This document shows, one piece after another, positions 15,935 through 25,219 of a stretch of 33,911 nt of DNA. The notes below the pieces were generated by a model. The model ran no database searches. It saw only the letters and a list, made by a program, of their open reading frames with translations, and was not told where the DNA came from. How positions within the stretch are numbered: position 1 is the first letter of the stretch; every line of letters begins with the position of its first letter. A program made the translations under genes and the position numbers. Source of the stretch: an uncultured Muribaculum sp. (GTDB lineage: Bacteria > Bacteroidota > Bacteroidia > Bacteroidales > Muribaculaceae); assembly GCA_910578785.1 (NCBI GenBank), contig CAJTSJ010000026.1, positions 1 to 33,911 on the forward strand. Reading direction: 5' to 3'.

Positions 15935-17986
15935 TTAAAGCAGTTTTATGGAACGGCGGATGAACGAGCTGAGGTCCTGGCCTTTCAGCAGTCCGTTGCC
16001 GAGTAGTGCAAGGTCGATGAGTTGTTTTACCTTAGCCTGCCCTGAGGCATATTCGCTTATTATGCGGTTTTCGTCGTCGCGCAGTCTGTTGACATTGGCC
16101 TCCAGCTCCGACATCTTCTTTTTGTCGTCTTCGCTCATGGTCTTGTCCTTGTTTGCATCGCGGAGGGCGGTGATGTCGGCGTTGTTCTTCTCGATGTCGC
16201 TTTCCATCGGCGCCACTTGTCCGACAAGAGCCTTGTCGGCACTGTCCTTAATCTCCTTGATAAGGGTGTGCTCGGTGTTGACAATCAGGTTGTAGCTGTC
16301 GGGAAGTTCGCCGTAGATTGATGCCATTCCGGGTTGCATCGCCGCCATGTCCTTCATGCGTCGCATGTATTCGTTCTGGGTGATCATGACCGGAGCGGCG
16401 TCGTGGGCCAGGGCTTCGAACGACACGAGGAATTCGGCCTTGTCTACCGCAGGTATCTGCGACTTGAATACGGTGGTGAGGATGTTGCGCTGAGTGGGTG
16501 TCAGGTCAGACGCTTTGCGGTCTTCCTTGCGTATGAGGTTGTCGATAACGTCTGAGTCCACGCGGACAAAGTGTGACTTTTCAAGCTTCTGTTCGAGAAG
16601 TCCGATGAAGTGGCTGTCAAGTTGTCCGTCCATCACAAGTACGTCGTAACCGCGGTCGACTGCTTCGTTGACGTAGTTATACTGGGCCACTGGATCGGTA
16701 GTGTACAGATAAACGACATTGCCGTCTTTGTCGGTCTGAGAGGCTTCGATAAGTGTGCGGTATTCCTCGAGGGTGAAGTATTTGCCGGCTGTGTCCTTGA
16801 CAAGGACGAACTTCATTGCGCGTTCGCAAAACTTCTCGTCGGTGAGCATGCCGTATTCTATAAACACCTTTATGTCGTCCCACTTCTTCTCAAATTCGGC
16901 ACGGTCGGCCTTGAACAGCTCTTCGAGGCGGTCGGCGACCTTACGGGTGATGTAGGTGGAAATCTTTTTGACGGCGGTGTCGCTCTGAAGGTATGAACGC
17001 GACACGTTGAGCGGAATGTCGGGGGAGTCGATCACGCCCTGCATGAGCATCATGAATTCAGGAACCACACCTTCAACCGAGTCGGTGACGAACACCTGGT
17101 TGCAGTAAAGCTGTATGCGGTTGCGCTGTATGTCGATGTTGTTCTTGAGCTTCGGGAAGTAGAGTATGCCGGTGAGCGTGAAGGGGTAGTCGACATTGAG
17201 GTGAATCCAGAACAACGGGTCGTCCTGTCCGGGATACAACTCGCGGTAGAAACGTCGGTAGTCGTCGTCGGTAAGCTCCGACGGCTTTTTGGTCCATTCG
17301 GGCTCGGTGTTGTTGATCACCTTGTCGCGGTCGGAGTCGACATACTTGCCGTCTTTCCACTCCTGCTCCTTTCCTGAAATAACCGGTACGGGAAGGAAAC
17401 GGCAATACTTCTTCAGAAGCGTGTCGATGCGGGCCTGTTCGAGGAAGTCCTTGTTGTCGTCGTCGATATAGAGGATGATGTCAGTGCCACGGCGGTCCTT
17501 CTCAATAGGTTGCATCGAGTATTCGGGTGAACCGTCGCAAGTCCAGCTCATGGCCTGTGAGCCTTCTTTATAGGAAAGGGTACGGATTTCGACCTTTTTG
17601 GCCACCATGAATGCAGAGTAGAATCCAAGTCCGAAGTGTCCGATGATGTTTTCGGCTTTGTCCTTGTATTTGGCCAGGAACTCTTCGGCTCCTGAGAAAG
17701 CTATCTGGTTGATGTATTTGTCGATGTCTTCTGCTGTCATGCCTATGCCGTGGTCGCTGACTGTCAGAGTGCCGGCTTCCTTGTCGACGGTCACACGCAC
17801 GGTCATGTCGTCCATCTCGCCTTTGAATTCGCCGAACGAAGACAATGTCTTTAGTTTGTTGGTGGCGTCGATGGCGTTGCTGACCAGTTCGCGCAAAAAT
17901 ATTTCGTGGTCGCTGTACAGGAATTTCTTGATTACGGGGAAGATGTTTTCGGTCGTTACCCCGATTTTTCCGGTTTGATTATTCAT
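15935..17986 (-). CDS. htpG: Molecular chaperone HtpG (Hsp90)
   Basis: A 683-aa Hsp90. The GHKL ATPase domain shows the ELVSNAIDA helix with the catalytic Glu and Mg-binding Asn, the DHGIGM loop and the GHFGLGFYSAF lid motif. Middle and C-terminal dimerisation domains follow; the stretch near residues 585-655 is rich in charged residues and could form a coiled coil. It is a bacterial-length form without the eukaryotic linker or MEEVD tail. It is transcribed alone on the minus strand; its upstream 210 bp is AT-rich with a one-mismatch -7 box (TTAATTTG on the minus strand at 18043-18050). Confidence 0.97.
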   Translation of the reverse strand: MNNQTGKIGVTTENIFPVIKKFLYSDHEIFLRELVSNAIDATNKLKTLSSFGEFKGEMDDMTVRVTVDKEAGTLTVSDHGIGMTAEDIDKYINQIAFSGAEEFLAKYKDKAENIIGHFGLGFYSAFMVAKKVEIRTLSYKEGSQAMSWTCDGSPEYSMQPIEKDRRGTDIILYIDDDNKDFLEQARIDTLLKKYCRFLPVPVISGKEQEWKDGKYVDSDRDKVINNTEPEWTKKPSELTDDDYRRFYRELYPGQDDPLFWIHLNVDYPFTLTGILYFPKLKNNIDIQRNRIQLYCNQVFVTDSVEGVVPEFMMLMQGVIDSPDIPLNVSRSYLQSDTAVKKISTYITRKVADRLEELFKADRAEFEKKWDDIKVFIEYGMLTDEKFCERAMKFVLVKDTAGKYFTLEEYRTLIEASQTDKDGNVVYLYTTDPVAQYNYVNEAVDRGYDVLVMDGQLDSHFIGLLEQKLEKSHFVRVDSDVIDNLIRKEDRKASDLTPTQRNILTTVFKSQIPAVDKAEFLVSFEALAHDAAPVMITQNEYMRRMKDMAAMQPGMASIYGELPDSYNLIVNTEHTLIKEIKDSADKALVGQVAPMESDIEKNNADITALRDANKDKTMSEDDKKKMSELEANVNRLRDDENRIISEYASGQAKVKQLIDLALLGNGLLKGQDLSSFIRRSIKLL

Positions 17987-18196
17987 AATTGTATATTTTG
18001 AATGTATGTGTTAGATTTTTAGTTTACATGAATAACATCCTGCAAATTAAATGCCATATACGGATAGTGTCATTTAATCATAATTAATGTTAAATAGTAG
18101 TGACATTTTGACTTATGCCCGGATTTCCGGGTCTGCTAATTTGTTTACATAATTGAAAATAAACATTATTAAACGTATTATTTCAATTATTTATTT

Positions 18197-19705
18197 ATGA
18201 AAAAGTTTGTCTTAATACTTGCCATGATTTTAATTGGCGCATCGCTGACCGTAAATGCCGAACCGTCGTCGGCCGATCAGATGATGGCACAGGCCAAGGC
18301 CGCCGCCGTGCAGAAGAATTACAGCCAGGCGGCTGGGAAGTATATTCAGGCCTATAATTCGTATTTTTCGGAAAAGAACTACGACGAGGCGGCCCGGGCC
18401 GGAATGTTCGCTTCCAATTCCTATGCCAAGGAGAAAAACTATGATGGAGCCATGAGATTGCTGAATAAGATAGACAAGAATTTCAGCGAACTTGAACGGG
18501 CTTCGGGGAAACGGCTGTTCGGCCCGCATTTTCAGATTGAACGCGGACGCCTGAATCTCTACATCACTGTCAGAAACGACGGCGGGGCAAGGGCATCGCT
18601 GGCCAAGCTTCAGGCGCTGGCTGATTCGGCCAGGAGCAGAAGCATCAACAACGACATGCTGTATTCGCAGGCAAAATATTATTATGCCTACGGACATCCG
18701 GAGCAGGGCGATGTGTATACTGCCCGCCTCATTCGCCAGTTTGACAGCGAAAAGGACTATAAAAAGGCCAAGGAAGACTATCAAAACCTTATAGACCGTG
18801 CAGTTGCAGGCAACAACGCCCGACTTGTCGACCAGACATACGAGGGCTACATAAAGTGGTCTGACTCCATCGGTGCGCTTGATGCCGACAATAAGGCGGC
18901 AGTGGTCAAGAAGCAGTATGACCAAAGCCTACAGACCATATCTGACCGCGAGAGCACGATTAAGTCAAAGACTGGCATGATTATAGCGCTGGCCATACTC
19001 CTGGCTGTGTCCGTGGCCGTGATGGTAATACTTTGTGTGGTTCTGTGGCGGTTCATAGCCCGCAACCGCAAGATGCACCGTGCCGTTGACGATGCCAATG
19101 AGCGCAACGCGCAAAAGACGTTGCTCATACGCAACATATCGTCACAGATGGAGCCTGCGCTTGCCTCTCTCGACCAGAACCATCCGGCAGTAAAGGGCAT
19201 GCGCCGTTTTACGGACCATGCACGCGAACTTTCGGAAGTCGAGTCTACGCTTGACGAGCGATATCCGCTTGAAGATGTCAGCATCCAGGCATTCTGCGAT
19301 GAGATGGTCGAGCAAATCCGCCCGATGCTGAAGCCGGGTGTAAGCGTGGTGGTAAATGCGTCAAAGGCCGTCGCTCAACTTAACAAGGAGGAGACCGCGA
19401 AGGTAATCATGCAGTTGCTGAAATATGCGGCGGAGCAGACTCCCGAAGGCGGTAAGATAACTCTTGACTACAAGAAGCGCGGTGCGAAACTGCAACAGCT
19501 TATCGTGACCGATACCGGGGCTGGTGTTCCGGACGACATGAAGGACAACATATTCAGGCCGTTTGCCTCGAACATAGATTTGATGCAGGACGACGGTCTG
19601 TCACTGCCGATAGCGGCTCTTCGTGCGGTGAAGCTTAACGGATCGTTGAAGCTAGACACTTCATACCGCCACGGGACGCGCTTTACGCTCGACATTCACT
19701 CATAA
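18197..19705 (+). CDS. TPR-containing membrane protein with degenerate histidine-kinase domain
   Basis: A 502-aa protein. It has a signal peptide (1-21), periplasmic TPR-like helical repeats (about 25-225), a membrane helix (261-287), a helix region where HisKA would lie (305-350) and a C-terminal GHKL ATPase-like domain (390-500). The normal phospho-acceptor motif NISHE reads NISSQ here (Ser316 in place of His), and the N-box reads QLLKYAAEQ without the usual NA pair. The G1 box DTGAGVP (439-445) is kept. This is the plan of Bacteroidales TPR sensor kinases, but without the His it can hardly autophosphorylate in the usual way. No response regulator is adjacent. A terminator follows at 19735-19771. 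Confidence 0.85.
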   Translation: MKKFVLILAMILIGASLTVNAEPSSADQMMAQAKAAAVQKNYSQAAGKYIQAYNSYFSEKNYDEAARAGMFASNSYAKEKNYDGAMRLLNKIDKNFSELERASGKRLFGPHFQIERGRLNLYITVRNDGGARASLAKLQALADSARSRSINNDMLYSQAKYYYAYGHPEQGDVYTARLIRQFDSEKDYKKAKEDYQNLIDRAVAGNNARLVDQTYEGYIKWSDSIGALDADNKAAVVKKQYDQSLQTISDRESTIKSKTGMIIALAILLAVSVAVMVILCVVLWRFIARNRKMHRAVDDANERNAQKTLLIRNISSQMEPALASLDQNHPAVKGMRRFTDHARELSEVESTLDERYPLEDVSIQAFCDEMVEQIRPMLKPGVSVVVNASKAVAQLNKEETAKVIMQLLKYAAEQTPEGGKITLDYKKRGAKLQQLIVTDTGAGVPDDMKDNIFRPFASNIDLMQDDGLSLPIAALRAVKLNGSLKLDTSYRHGTRFTLDIHS

Positions 19706-19734
19706 AGGCTAACCGCCATTACAAATCCGTACAG

Positions 19735-19771
19735 GCGTTCCAAGGTGCTACAGGCGTCTTGGAACGCTTTT
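19735..19771 (+). terminator. Rho-independent terminator after the TPR kinase-like gene
   Basis: A perfect 10-bp stem, GCGTTCCAAG (19735-19744) with CTTGGAACGC (19758-19767), followed by TTTT. Confidence 0.8.
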
Positions 19772-19783
19772 GTTGTTAAACTG

Positions 19784-20341
19784 TTACAACAGCTTGAGGG
19801 CTATGGCTGCGCATGCTTCAGCGTCGTAAAGTGCGTGGTGATGGTCGGAGAGGTCGTATCCGCAATACGATGCCACGGTGTCGAGTTTATGGTTGGGCAG
19901 ACGCCGTCCTATCTTCCTGCGCGAAGCTGTCAGTGTGCAGTAAAACCTATAGCCGGGATATGGCATGCGGTAGTGTTCAAACACGGCTTTCAGGCAACTT
20001 TCGTCGAACGCTTTGTTGTGGGCCACCAAGGGCAGGTCTTCTATTATTTCTTCAATCTGTTTCCAGACTTCCGGGAATGTGGGTGCTTCGGCTGTGTCGA
20101 TGTCGTTAAGTCCGTGTATCTCGGTGGTCCATGGGGTATAGTAGTTGGGCGCCGGGTGTATGAGGCTGTAGAAACTGTCGGCTACGACACCGTCGCGCAC
20201 AACGACCACACCTACCGAGCATACGCTCGACCGGCATCCGTTGGCTGTCTCGAAGTCTATAGCGGCAAAGTTGCCGTTGAGGACTGATGCTGTTGTGTCG
20301 GCCTCGTTGCAGTCGAGGCTATTGCTATATCTGTCAGTCAT
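19784..20341 (-). CDS. DnaQ-like DEDDh 3'-5' exonuclease
   Basis: The start at 20341 (MTDRY...) gives 185 aa. The frame stays open further upstream, but only through the terminator and the tRNA-His gene, so a longer start is not credible. Exonuclease motifs are Exo I IDFET (Asp29, Glu31), Exo II HNKAFDESCL and Exo III HHALYDAEA, with the His-Asp pair of the DEDDh class. It resembles stand-alone epsilon-like or RNase T-like proofreading nucleases rather than the replicative subunit. It lies downstream of the tRNA-His terminator; no separate promoter is clear. Confidence 0.9.
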   Translation of the reverse strand: MTDRYSNSLDCNEADTTASVLNGNFAAIDFETANGCRSSVCSVGVVVVRDGVVADSFYSLIHPAPNYYTPWTTEIHGLNDIDTAEAPTFPEVWKQIEEIIEDLPLVAHNKAFDESCLKAVFEHYRMPYPGYRFYCTLTASRRKIGRRLPNHKLDTVASYCGYDLSDHHHALYDAEACAAIALKLL

Positions 20342-20400
20342 TGATTTAACGTATGGAGTGCGCTGTCCGGGATGGTAGACCGCGCATGGAGTCGTGTCAA

Positions 20401-20440
20401 TTTTTTTATAAAAGAAAGGGAAGCTTTTCAGCTTCCCTTT
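20401..20440 (-). terminator. Terminator of tRNA-His
   Basis: A perfect 10-bp stem (20431-20440 with 20415-20424, loop of 6), followed on the minus strand by a T-rich stretch, 3 bp past the tRNA CCA end. Confidence 0.75.
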
Positions 20441-20443
20441 AGG

Positions 20444-20521
<78 letters not shown>

Positions 20522-20542
20522 ATGTTGTCTTGTTTGACGGTG

Positions 20543-20574
20543 CAAAGGTACAACTATTTTTGTAATACTCCAAG
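20543..20574 (-). promoter_or_regulatory. Promoter of tRNA-His
   Basis: The minus strand reads CTTG (20574-20571), a 20-nt spacer, then TACCTTTG (20550-20543), 21 bp before the tRNA 5' end. It overlaps the 3' end of capA. Confidence 0.6.
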
Positions 20575-21693
20575 CATTCTGCGAAAAATTTTATCGACAT
20601 CTTCATTTTTTGTGCTTTGGACGGGTAGCGTGTCGCGTTCTACACCGACGTTGTGTTTGTTGAATATCTGTTCTGCCGATTTTGTGAACGACAGGCAGTG
20701 GCCTTTCCATAGCGGATGGTCGACATCTTCGGCCGGAAGTACCATGAAGTTGCGGCCGTCGGACGGAGGTACGGTGAACAGCAGTCGGTAAGAAGCCTGT
20801 GCCACGCAGGCCTTTCCCTCGCCGTCGCGCTTGAGCTTAACCTTGACGGCAATTCCGCCACGGGTGTCGCGAGTCTTCATGTTGGAGATGAAGTTGCCGA
20901 GCGAGTATACGACCAGGGCCTTATTGCCTGCGGAGTCGGTGCGTAGTTCGATAGGCTGTATGACGTGCGGATGCGAGCCTATGACCAGCTCCACTCCGTT
21001 GTCGACAAGGAAGTCTGCCAGACGGCGCTGTGAGTCGTTGGGAAGCAGCCGGTATTCGTCGCCCCAGTGTATGCACACCGCGATAAGCTCCGCACCGTGT
21101 GCCCGTGCCGAATCGATGTCGGCTTTGATGCGTCCGCGGTCGATATAGTCGACCACGGCATCGGATGTCAGGCGTATGCCGTTAGTGCCGTAGGTACAGT
21201 TGATGAATCCGATTTTGAATCCGTTGATGTCGCGTATGAAAGGCATCACGCTGTCGCGTTCGGCAAGGTTGCGGTAGGTGCCGATATGGTCTATGCCACG
21301 TATGTCGAGGCTGTCGATGGTCCTTATAAGACCCTTGTCGCGCTTGTCAAGCGTGTGGTTGTTGGCGGTGAGAAACAGGTCGAATCCGGCTTTCCTCAGG
21401 GCGTCGACATAGCTCTCCGGCGAACTGAAGCACGGGTATCCTGTGTAGGGGCGTCCTCCAAGCGGTGTCTCAAGGTTGACCACGGCATAATCGGCATTGC
21501 CGATATAGTCATGCAACGACACGAAGCACTCGGAATAGTCATACGCGCCACCGCTACGGCGGGCGGCGTCAATCTGAGCCTTGTGTTGCATGGCATCGCC
21601 TACGAACACCAGGTCTGCTTCCTGCAGGCCGTGAGTGAGCGATGCCATTGTGATGAACAGCAAGGGCAGTAGGGTCGAGCCTATTCCTGTCAT
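20554..21693 (-). CDS. CapA-family (poly-gamma-glutamate synthesis type) metallophosphatase-like protein
   Basis: A 379-aa exported protein with a signal peptide (about 1-23). Conserved family motifs are in order: VFVGDAMQH, VVNLETPLGG, the TANNHTLDK segment, IGSHPHVIQPIE and VYSLGNFISNM. These resemble a calcineurin-like metal centre. CapA takes part in poly-gamma-glutamate capsule synthesis in Bacillus, but Bacteroidales carry stand-alone homologues without capB or capC, so the actual substrate is unknown. It starts 12 bp after folD on the same strand and is probably co-transcribed with it. Confidence 0.9.
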   Translation of the reverse strand: MTGIGSTLLPLLFITMASLTHGLQEADLVFVGDAMQHKAQIDAARRSGGAYDYSECFVSLHDYIGNADYAVVNLETPLGGRPYTGYPCFSSPESYVDALRKAGFDLFLTANNHTLDKRDKGLIRTIDSLDIRGIDHIGTYRNLAERDSVMPFIRDINGFKIGFINCTYGTNGIRLTSDAVVDYIDRGRIKADIDSARAHGAELIAVCIHWGDEYRLLPNDSQRRLADFLVDNGVELVIGSHPHVIQPIELRTDSAGNKALVVYSLGNFISNMKTRDTRGGIAVKVKLKRDGEGKACVAQASYRLLFTVPPSDGRNFMVLPAEDVDHPLWKGHCLSFTKSAEQIFNKHNVGVERDTLPVQSTKNEDVDKIFRRMLGVLQK

Positions 21694-21705
21694 GGCCGGT
21701 CGGGA

Positions 21706-22590
21706 CTATTTGCCGTAGATGGCGCCTTTGGCGGCGAGCAGGGTGTTCTTCATCAGAGAGCAGATGGTCATCGGGCCAACACCTCCAGGCACGGGGGTTA
21801 TGAATGAACACTTTGGAGCCACAGCCTCAAAGTCTACGTCACCGCTCAGACGGAATCCGCTCTTTTTAGAGGAGTCTGGCACGCGGGTAGTGCCGACGTC
21901 GATTATGGCTACACCATCCTTGACCATGTCGGCCTTGACGAATCCGGGCTGGCCGAGCGCGGCTATGATGATGTCGGCCTCACGGCATATCTCCTTAATA
22001 TCTTTTGTGGCGCTGTGGCAAACTGTTACTGTGGCGTCGCCGGGATTGTGCTTCTGCATCATGAGTGTGGCAACTGGCTTGCCGACGATGTTGCTTCGTC
22101 CAAGCACTACGCACCGCTTGCCTTTGGTCGGAACTTCATAGCGGGCAAGCAGTTCGATGATTCCTGCCGGGGTCGCCGACATGTAGCAGGGCAGGCCGAT
22201 GGACATACGGCCTACGTTGATGGGGTGGAATCCGTCGACATCTTTTTTGGGGTCGATGGCCTCGATGACTTTCTGCTCGTCGATGTGCTTCGGCAACGGC
22301 AATTGAACTATGAATCCGTCAACGTCGTTGTCCTTGTTCAAAGAGTCGATGGCTTCCAGGAGTTTCTGCTCTGTCACATCGTCTTCGAATCTTATCAGGG
22401 TGGAGGTGAATCCGCACTGTTCGCAGGCTTTCACTTTGTGGGCTACGTATGTCTCGCTACCTCCGTCGTGACCGACCAGAATAGCCGCCAAATGCGGGCG
22501 TTTCTGTCCGTCAGCCACCATTTTTTCAACTTCCGCACCAATCTCCATCTTGATTTGGTCGGCCACTTTTTTTCCGTCGATGATTGTCAT
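21706..22590 (-). CDS. folD: Methylene-THF dehydrogenase / methenyl-THF cyclohydrolase FolD
   Basis: A 294-aa bifunctional enzyme of one-carbon metabolism that interconverts methylene-, methenyl- and formyl-tetrahydrofolate. Visible motifs are YVAHKVKACEQCGF with the catalytic Lys, VDGFIVQLPLPKHI, GRSNIVGKPVA for NADP binding and the PGGVGPMT C-terminal signature. Length is normal. It is the first gene of a folD-capA unit and divergent from the LysM gene. Confidence 0.97.
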   Translation of the reverse strand: MTIIDGKKVADQIKMEIGAEVEKMVADGQKRPHLAAILVGHDGGSETYVAHKVKACEQCGFTSTLIRFEDDVTEQKLLEAIDSLNKDNDVDGFIVQLPLPKHIDEQKVIEAIDPKKDVDGFHPINVGRMSIGLPCYMSATPAGIIELLARYEVPTKGKRCVVLGRSNIVGKPVATLMMQKHNPGDATVTVCHSATKDIKEICREADIIIAALGQPGFVKADMVKDGVAIIDVGTTRVPDSSKKSGFRLSGDVDFEAVAPKCSFITPVPGGVGPMTICSLMKNTLLAAKGAIYGK

Positions 22591-22672
22591 ATATCAATAA
22601 ACTTTTTGAACGTTTGCATGGGAATATGCGCTGAAACGCATCCGGATATCGGCCACATGTCTTAATCGTCTG

Positions 22673-22680
22673 CAAAATTA
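22673..22680 (-). promoter_or_regulatory. -7 box for folD-capA
   Basis: The minus strand reads TAATTTTG, matching TAnnTTTG, 82 bp upstream of the folD start. The -33 box is poor. Confidence 0.45.
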
Positions 22681-22711
22681 GCGAAAATCCCGAAAAGTTT
22701 CTGTACCTTTG
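22678..22711 (+). promoter_or_regulatory. Promoter of the LysM / outer-membrane barrel pair
   Basis: TACCTTTG at 22704-22711 is a full -7 match, with TTAG (22678-22681) as a degenerate -33 box at a 22-nt spacer. The -33 overlaps the divergent folD -7 box by three bases. The start codon is at 22754. Confidence 0.55.
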
Positions 22712-22753
22712 CGAGATTATTAGAATGAGCGTGTTTAAAAATAACCGGAACTA

Positions 22754-24502
22754 ATGAATTGTCGTAAACATATACTGAAATTTGTCGCCGGGCTGTTCTT
22801 GTTCGGTGTCCCAGTGTGGATGTCGGCCATAGAACTGCCGATTAAGAAGATTAACGGCGAAGATTACTACTATTACGAGGTACAGCCCAAAGAGACTGTG
22901 TTCGGCCTGTGCCGTCGTCTGAATCTGACCAAGGCTGAGATTGTTAAGCACAATCCGTCGGTGGCCGACGGCCTTCGCGCCGGGGCATTGCTTTACTTTC
23001 CGGTCGAACTGCTTGACGGCAAAGGAACCGACGCATCGGATACGGGCAACGCGATGCCGGCGTATGCACAGGAGTCTACCAGGCATATTCCGGTGAGCAG
23101 GGCTTCGTCGCATCATGTGAAAAAAGGCGAGACTGTCTATGGTATCTGCCGTCATTACGGAATCTCGGAAGAGGACCTTCTGGCTCTTAATCCGTCGTTG
23201 AAGAGCGGTTCGCTCAGGTCGGGCACAATATTGTTGCTTCCTGACGGAGCTTCGCCCGAGGCCGTGGAGTCGGAGAATGCCACAGTCCCGGCAACTGAGC
23301 CTGAACAGAACCGGATTTTGCCTGTGGAGCCGACGGCAACCTACGGCGATGGCGGCAATGGATATGTCACAGGACCGACTACTGTAGACTTTACTGCCGA
23401 CGTCGATGCCGACGAGGAGGAGGAAGCGGACACATTGCGTGTGAGCGTCATGTTGCCGTTTATGCTTGCTCAGGAGCATCCCGACAAGCAGGCACAGTTC
23501 TATACCGAATTTTATAAGGGATTTCTGATGGCTGTCGACAGTCTGAGGAGTGAAAGCTTGCCGTTGGTGGTGGATGTGTATGACACGTCAAACAGCCTTG
23601 ACACGGTGAAGTCCATATTGATGCGCCCTGAACTGCTGAAGTCGGATCTGATCGTAGCTCCTGACGGCGATAATCAGCTTGGCGCCATAGCGTCGTTCGG
23701 AAAGACAAATAAGATTAATGTAATGAACATATTTGCCGTCAAGAGCACGGACTATGTGTCGAACCCGTATATACTTCAGTCCAATATTCCGCACTCCGAC
23801 ATGTATGACCGCGCTGTCGAGGGATTGCTTGAGGAGTTTCCCGAACACACGCTTGTCTTGCTTTCGTCGCTTGACGGCAAGTCGGATAAGCAGGAGTTTG
23901 TATCTCGCCTGAAGTTTAAGGCAGAGCAGGAGGGGCATCCATATGTCGAAATATCCTACCACGGTTATCTGAAGGGTTCTGACCTCGAAAGCCTGTCGTC
24001 TGATAAGCAATATCTGTTTGTTCCGGCTTCGGGAGCGCATTCCGAGTTCAACCACATAGCCGGGACTTTGAAGATGTTCAAGGAGAGCCGCGACGATTAC
24101 AACAAGGCTCTGCTGTTCGGTTATCCTGAATGGATCACCTTCCCCGAAGAATCAATCGAAAACATGCAGTTCCTGAATTCCACCATATATTCACGTTTCT
24201 TCAACGACGACTCAAGCCTTCGGTCGAAAGATTTTGCACGCAATTTCCAAAAATGGTACGGTACTCCGTTGCTTAACGCTATACCGGTTCAGGGAATACT
24301 CGGCTTTGATTCAGGATTCTACATCATAAAGGCGCTGAACGACAATGCCCGGTCAGGTCGTGAGTTCGACTATGATTATGACGGTATACAGAGTAGTTTC
24401 AACTTCGTTTCGCCCCTGAATATCGCCGGAAAGGTCAACAATTCATTGTATTTCATCAGCTTCCGTCCTTCCGGCATAGTTGACAAACACATTGTGGAAT
24501 GA
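22754..24502 (+). CDS. Exported protein with two LysM domains and a periplasmic-binding-protein-like domain
   Basis: A 582-aa protein with a signal peptide (1-25), LysM repeats at about 40-84 and 119-163 (KETVFGLC and GETVYGIC openings), a low-complexity acidic linker (165-225), and a C-terminal type I periplasmic-binding fold (about 230-575; RVSVMLPFMLAQ and FYKGFLMAVDSLR at its start). The LysM pair suggests peptidoglycan binding; the second domain recalls LpoA or branched-chain amino-acid binding proteins, perhaps acting as a wall-synthesis regulator rather than a solute carrier. Its stop overlaps the next start (ATGA), so the two are translationally coupled. Confidence 0.85.
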   Translation: MNCRKHILKFVAGLFLFGVPVWMSAIELPIKKINGEDYYYYEVQPKETVFGLCRRLNLTKAEIVKHNPSVADGLRAGALLYFPVELLDGKGTDASDTGNAMPAYAQESTRHIPVSRASSHHVKKGETVYGICRHYGISEEDLLALNPSLKSGSLRSGTILLLPDGASPEAVESENATVPATEPEQNRILPVEPTATYGDGGNGYVTGPTTVDFTADVDADEEEEADTLRVSVMLPFMLAQEHPDKQAQFYTEFYKGFLMAVDSLRSESLPLVVDVYDTSNSLDTVKSILMRPELLKSDLIVAPDGDNQLGAIASFGKTNKINVMNIFAVKSTDYVSNPYILQSNIPHSDMYDRAVEGLLEEFPEHTLVLLSSLDGKSDKQEFVSRLKFKAEQEGHPYVEISYHGYLKGSDLESLSSDKQYLFVPASGAHSEFNHIAGTLKMFKESRDDYNKALLFGYPEWITFPEESIENMQFLNSTIYSRFFNDDSSLRSKDFARNFQKWYGTPLLNAIPVQGILGFDSGFYIIKALNDNARSGREFDYDYDGIQSSFNFVSPLNIAGKVNNSLYFISFRPSGIVDKHIVE

Positions 24503-25194
24503 AAGCTGTCGCATTGCTTAAATCGGTAGTCGTGGCCTCGATGCTGTCGTTGGGCTGTGTCGCCGGCATGGCGCAGGCTCACTACAATTCCAAGGTATCA
24601 ATAGGAGGCAAGGCAGGTGTAACGATGTCCAAGATGTCGTTCACCCCGAGCACCAAGCAGAAGATGGTCATGGGAAAGATGGCCGGTATCTCGGTGAAGT
24701 ATTGGGAGGAACGTAATTTCGGACTAATCGTGGAGCTTAACTACGAGCAACGCGGATGGGCCGAGGACTTCAAGGAATATCCCTTTTCGTTTGAGCGCCG
24801 TCTTGACTATATCCAGTTGCCTTTGTTGACAAACATATTCTTCGGTGGCCGTCATGTCAACGGATTCTTTAATCTCGGACCTGAATTCGGCTATATGATA
24901 GGCAGTAGCTACAAGGCCAACTTCGATGTGCATAATATTGCCAATATCCCTGATTTTCCGACTGACAGGGTTACGGAGCAGATGACACTTGAGCCTACCA
25001 AGAAGTTCGACTACGGAATTTCGGCCGGAGCCGGAATCGAGTTTATCATCAAGCGCCGTCACCGCATCAACCTTGAGGGTCGCTACTATTTCGGAATAGG
25101 CAATATCTTCCCTGACGACCGAAAGGACACGTTCTCAGCTTCACGAGGCATGTTGATAATGATAACCCTCGGCTATACCTACAGGATAAAGTAG
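24499..25194 (+). CDS. PorT-like outer-membrane beta-barrel protein
   Basis: A 231-aa protein with a signal peptide cleaved near MAQA (residue 26) and alternating beta strands ending in an aromatic/charged terminus (LGYTYRIK) typical of outer-membrane barrels. It fits the PorT / outer-membrane beta-barrel family of Bacteroidetes (about 8 strands), whose best-known member supports type IX secretion. This copy need not have that role. It overlaps the LysM gene by 4 bp, so the two probably act together across the envelope. Confidence 0.8.
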   Translation: MKAVALLKSVVVASMLSLGCVAGMAQAHYNSKVSIGGKAGVTMSKMSFTPSTKQKMVMGKMAGISVKYWEERNFGLIVELNYEQRGWAEDFKEYPFSFERRLDYIQLPLLTNIFFGGRHVNGFFNLGPEFGYMIGSSYKANFDVHNIANIPDFPTDRVTEQMTLEPTKKFDYGISAGAGIEFIIKRRHRINLEGRYYFGIGNIFPDDRKDTFSASRGMLIMITLGYTYRIK

Positions 25195-25219
25195 AGTCGG
25201 ATTTGCCGGCAGACAAGGT

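Noticed and set aside
16610..16996. 128-codon plus-strand frame inside htpG
   Set aside because: It is an antisense shadow of a well-conserved htpG region.
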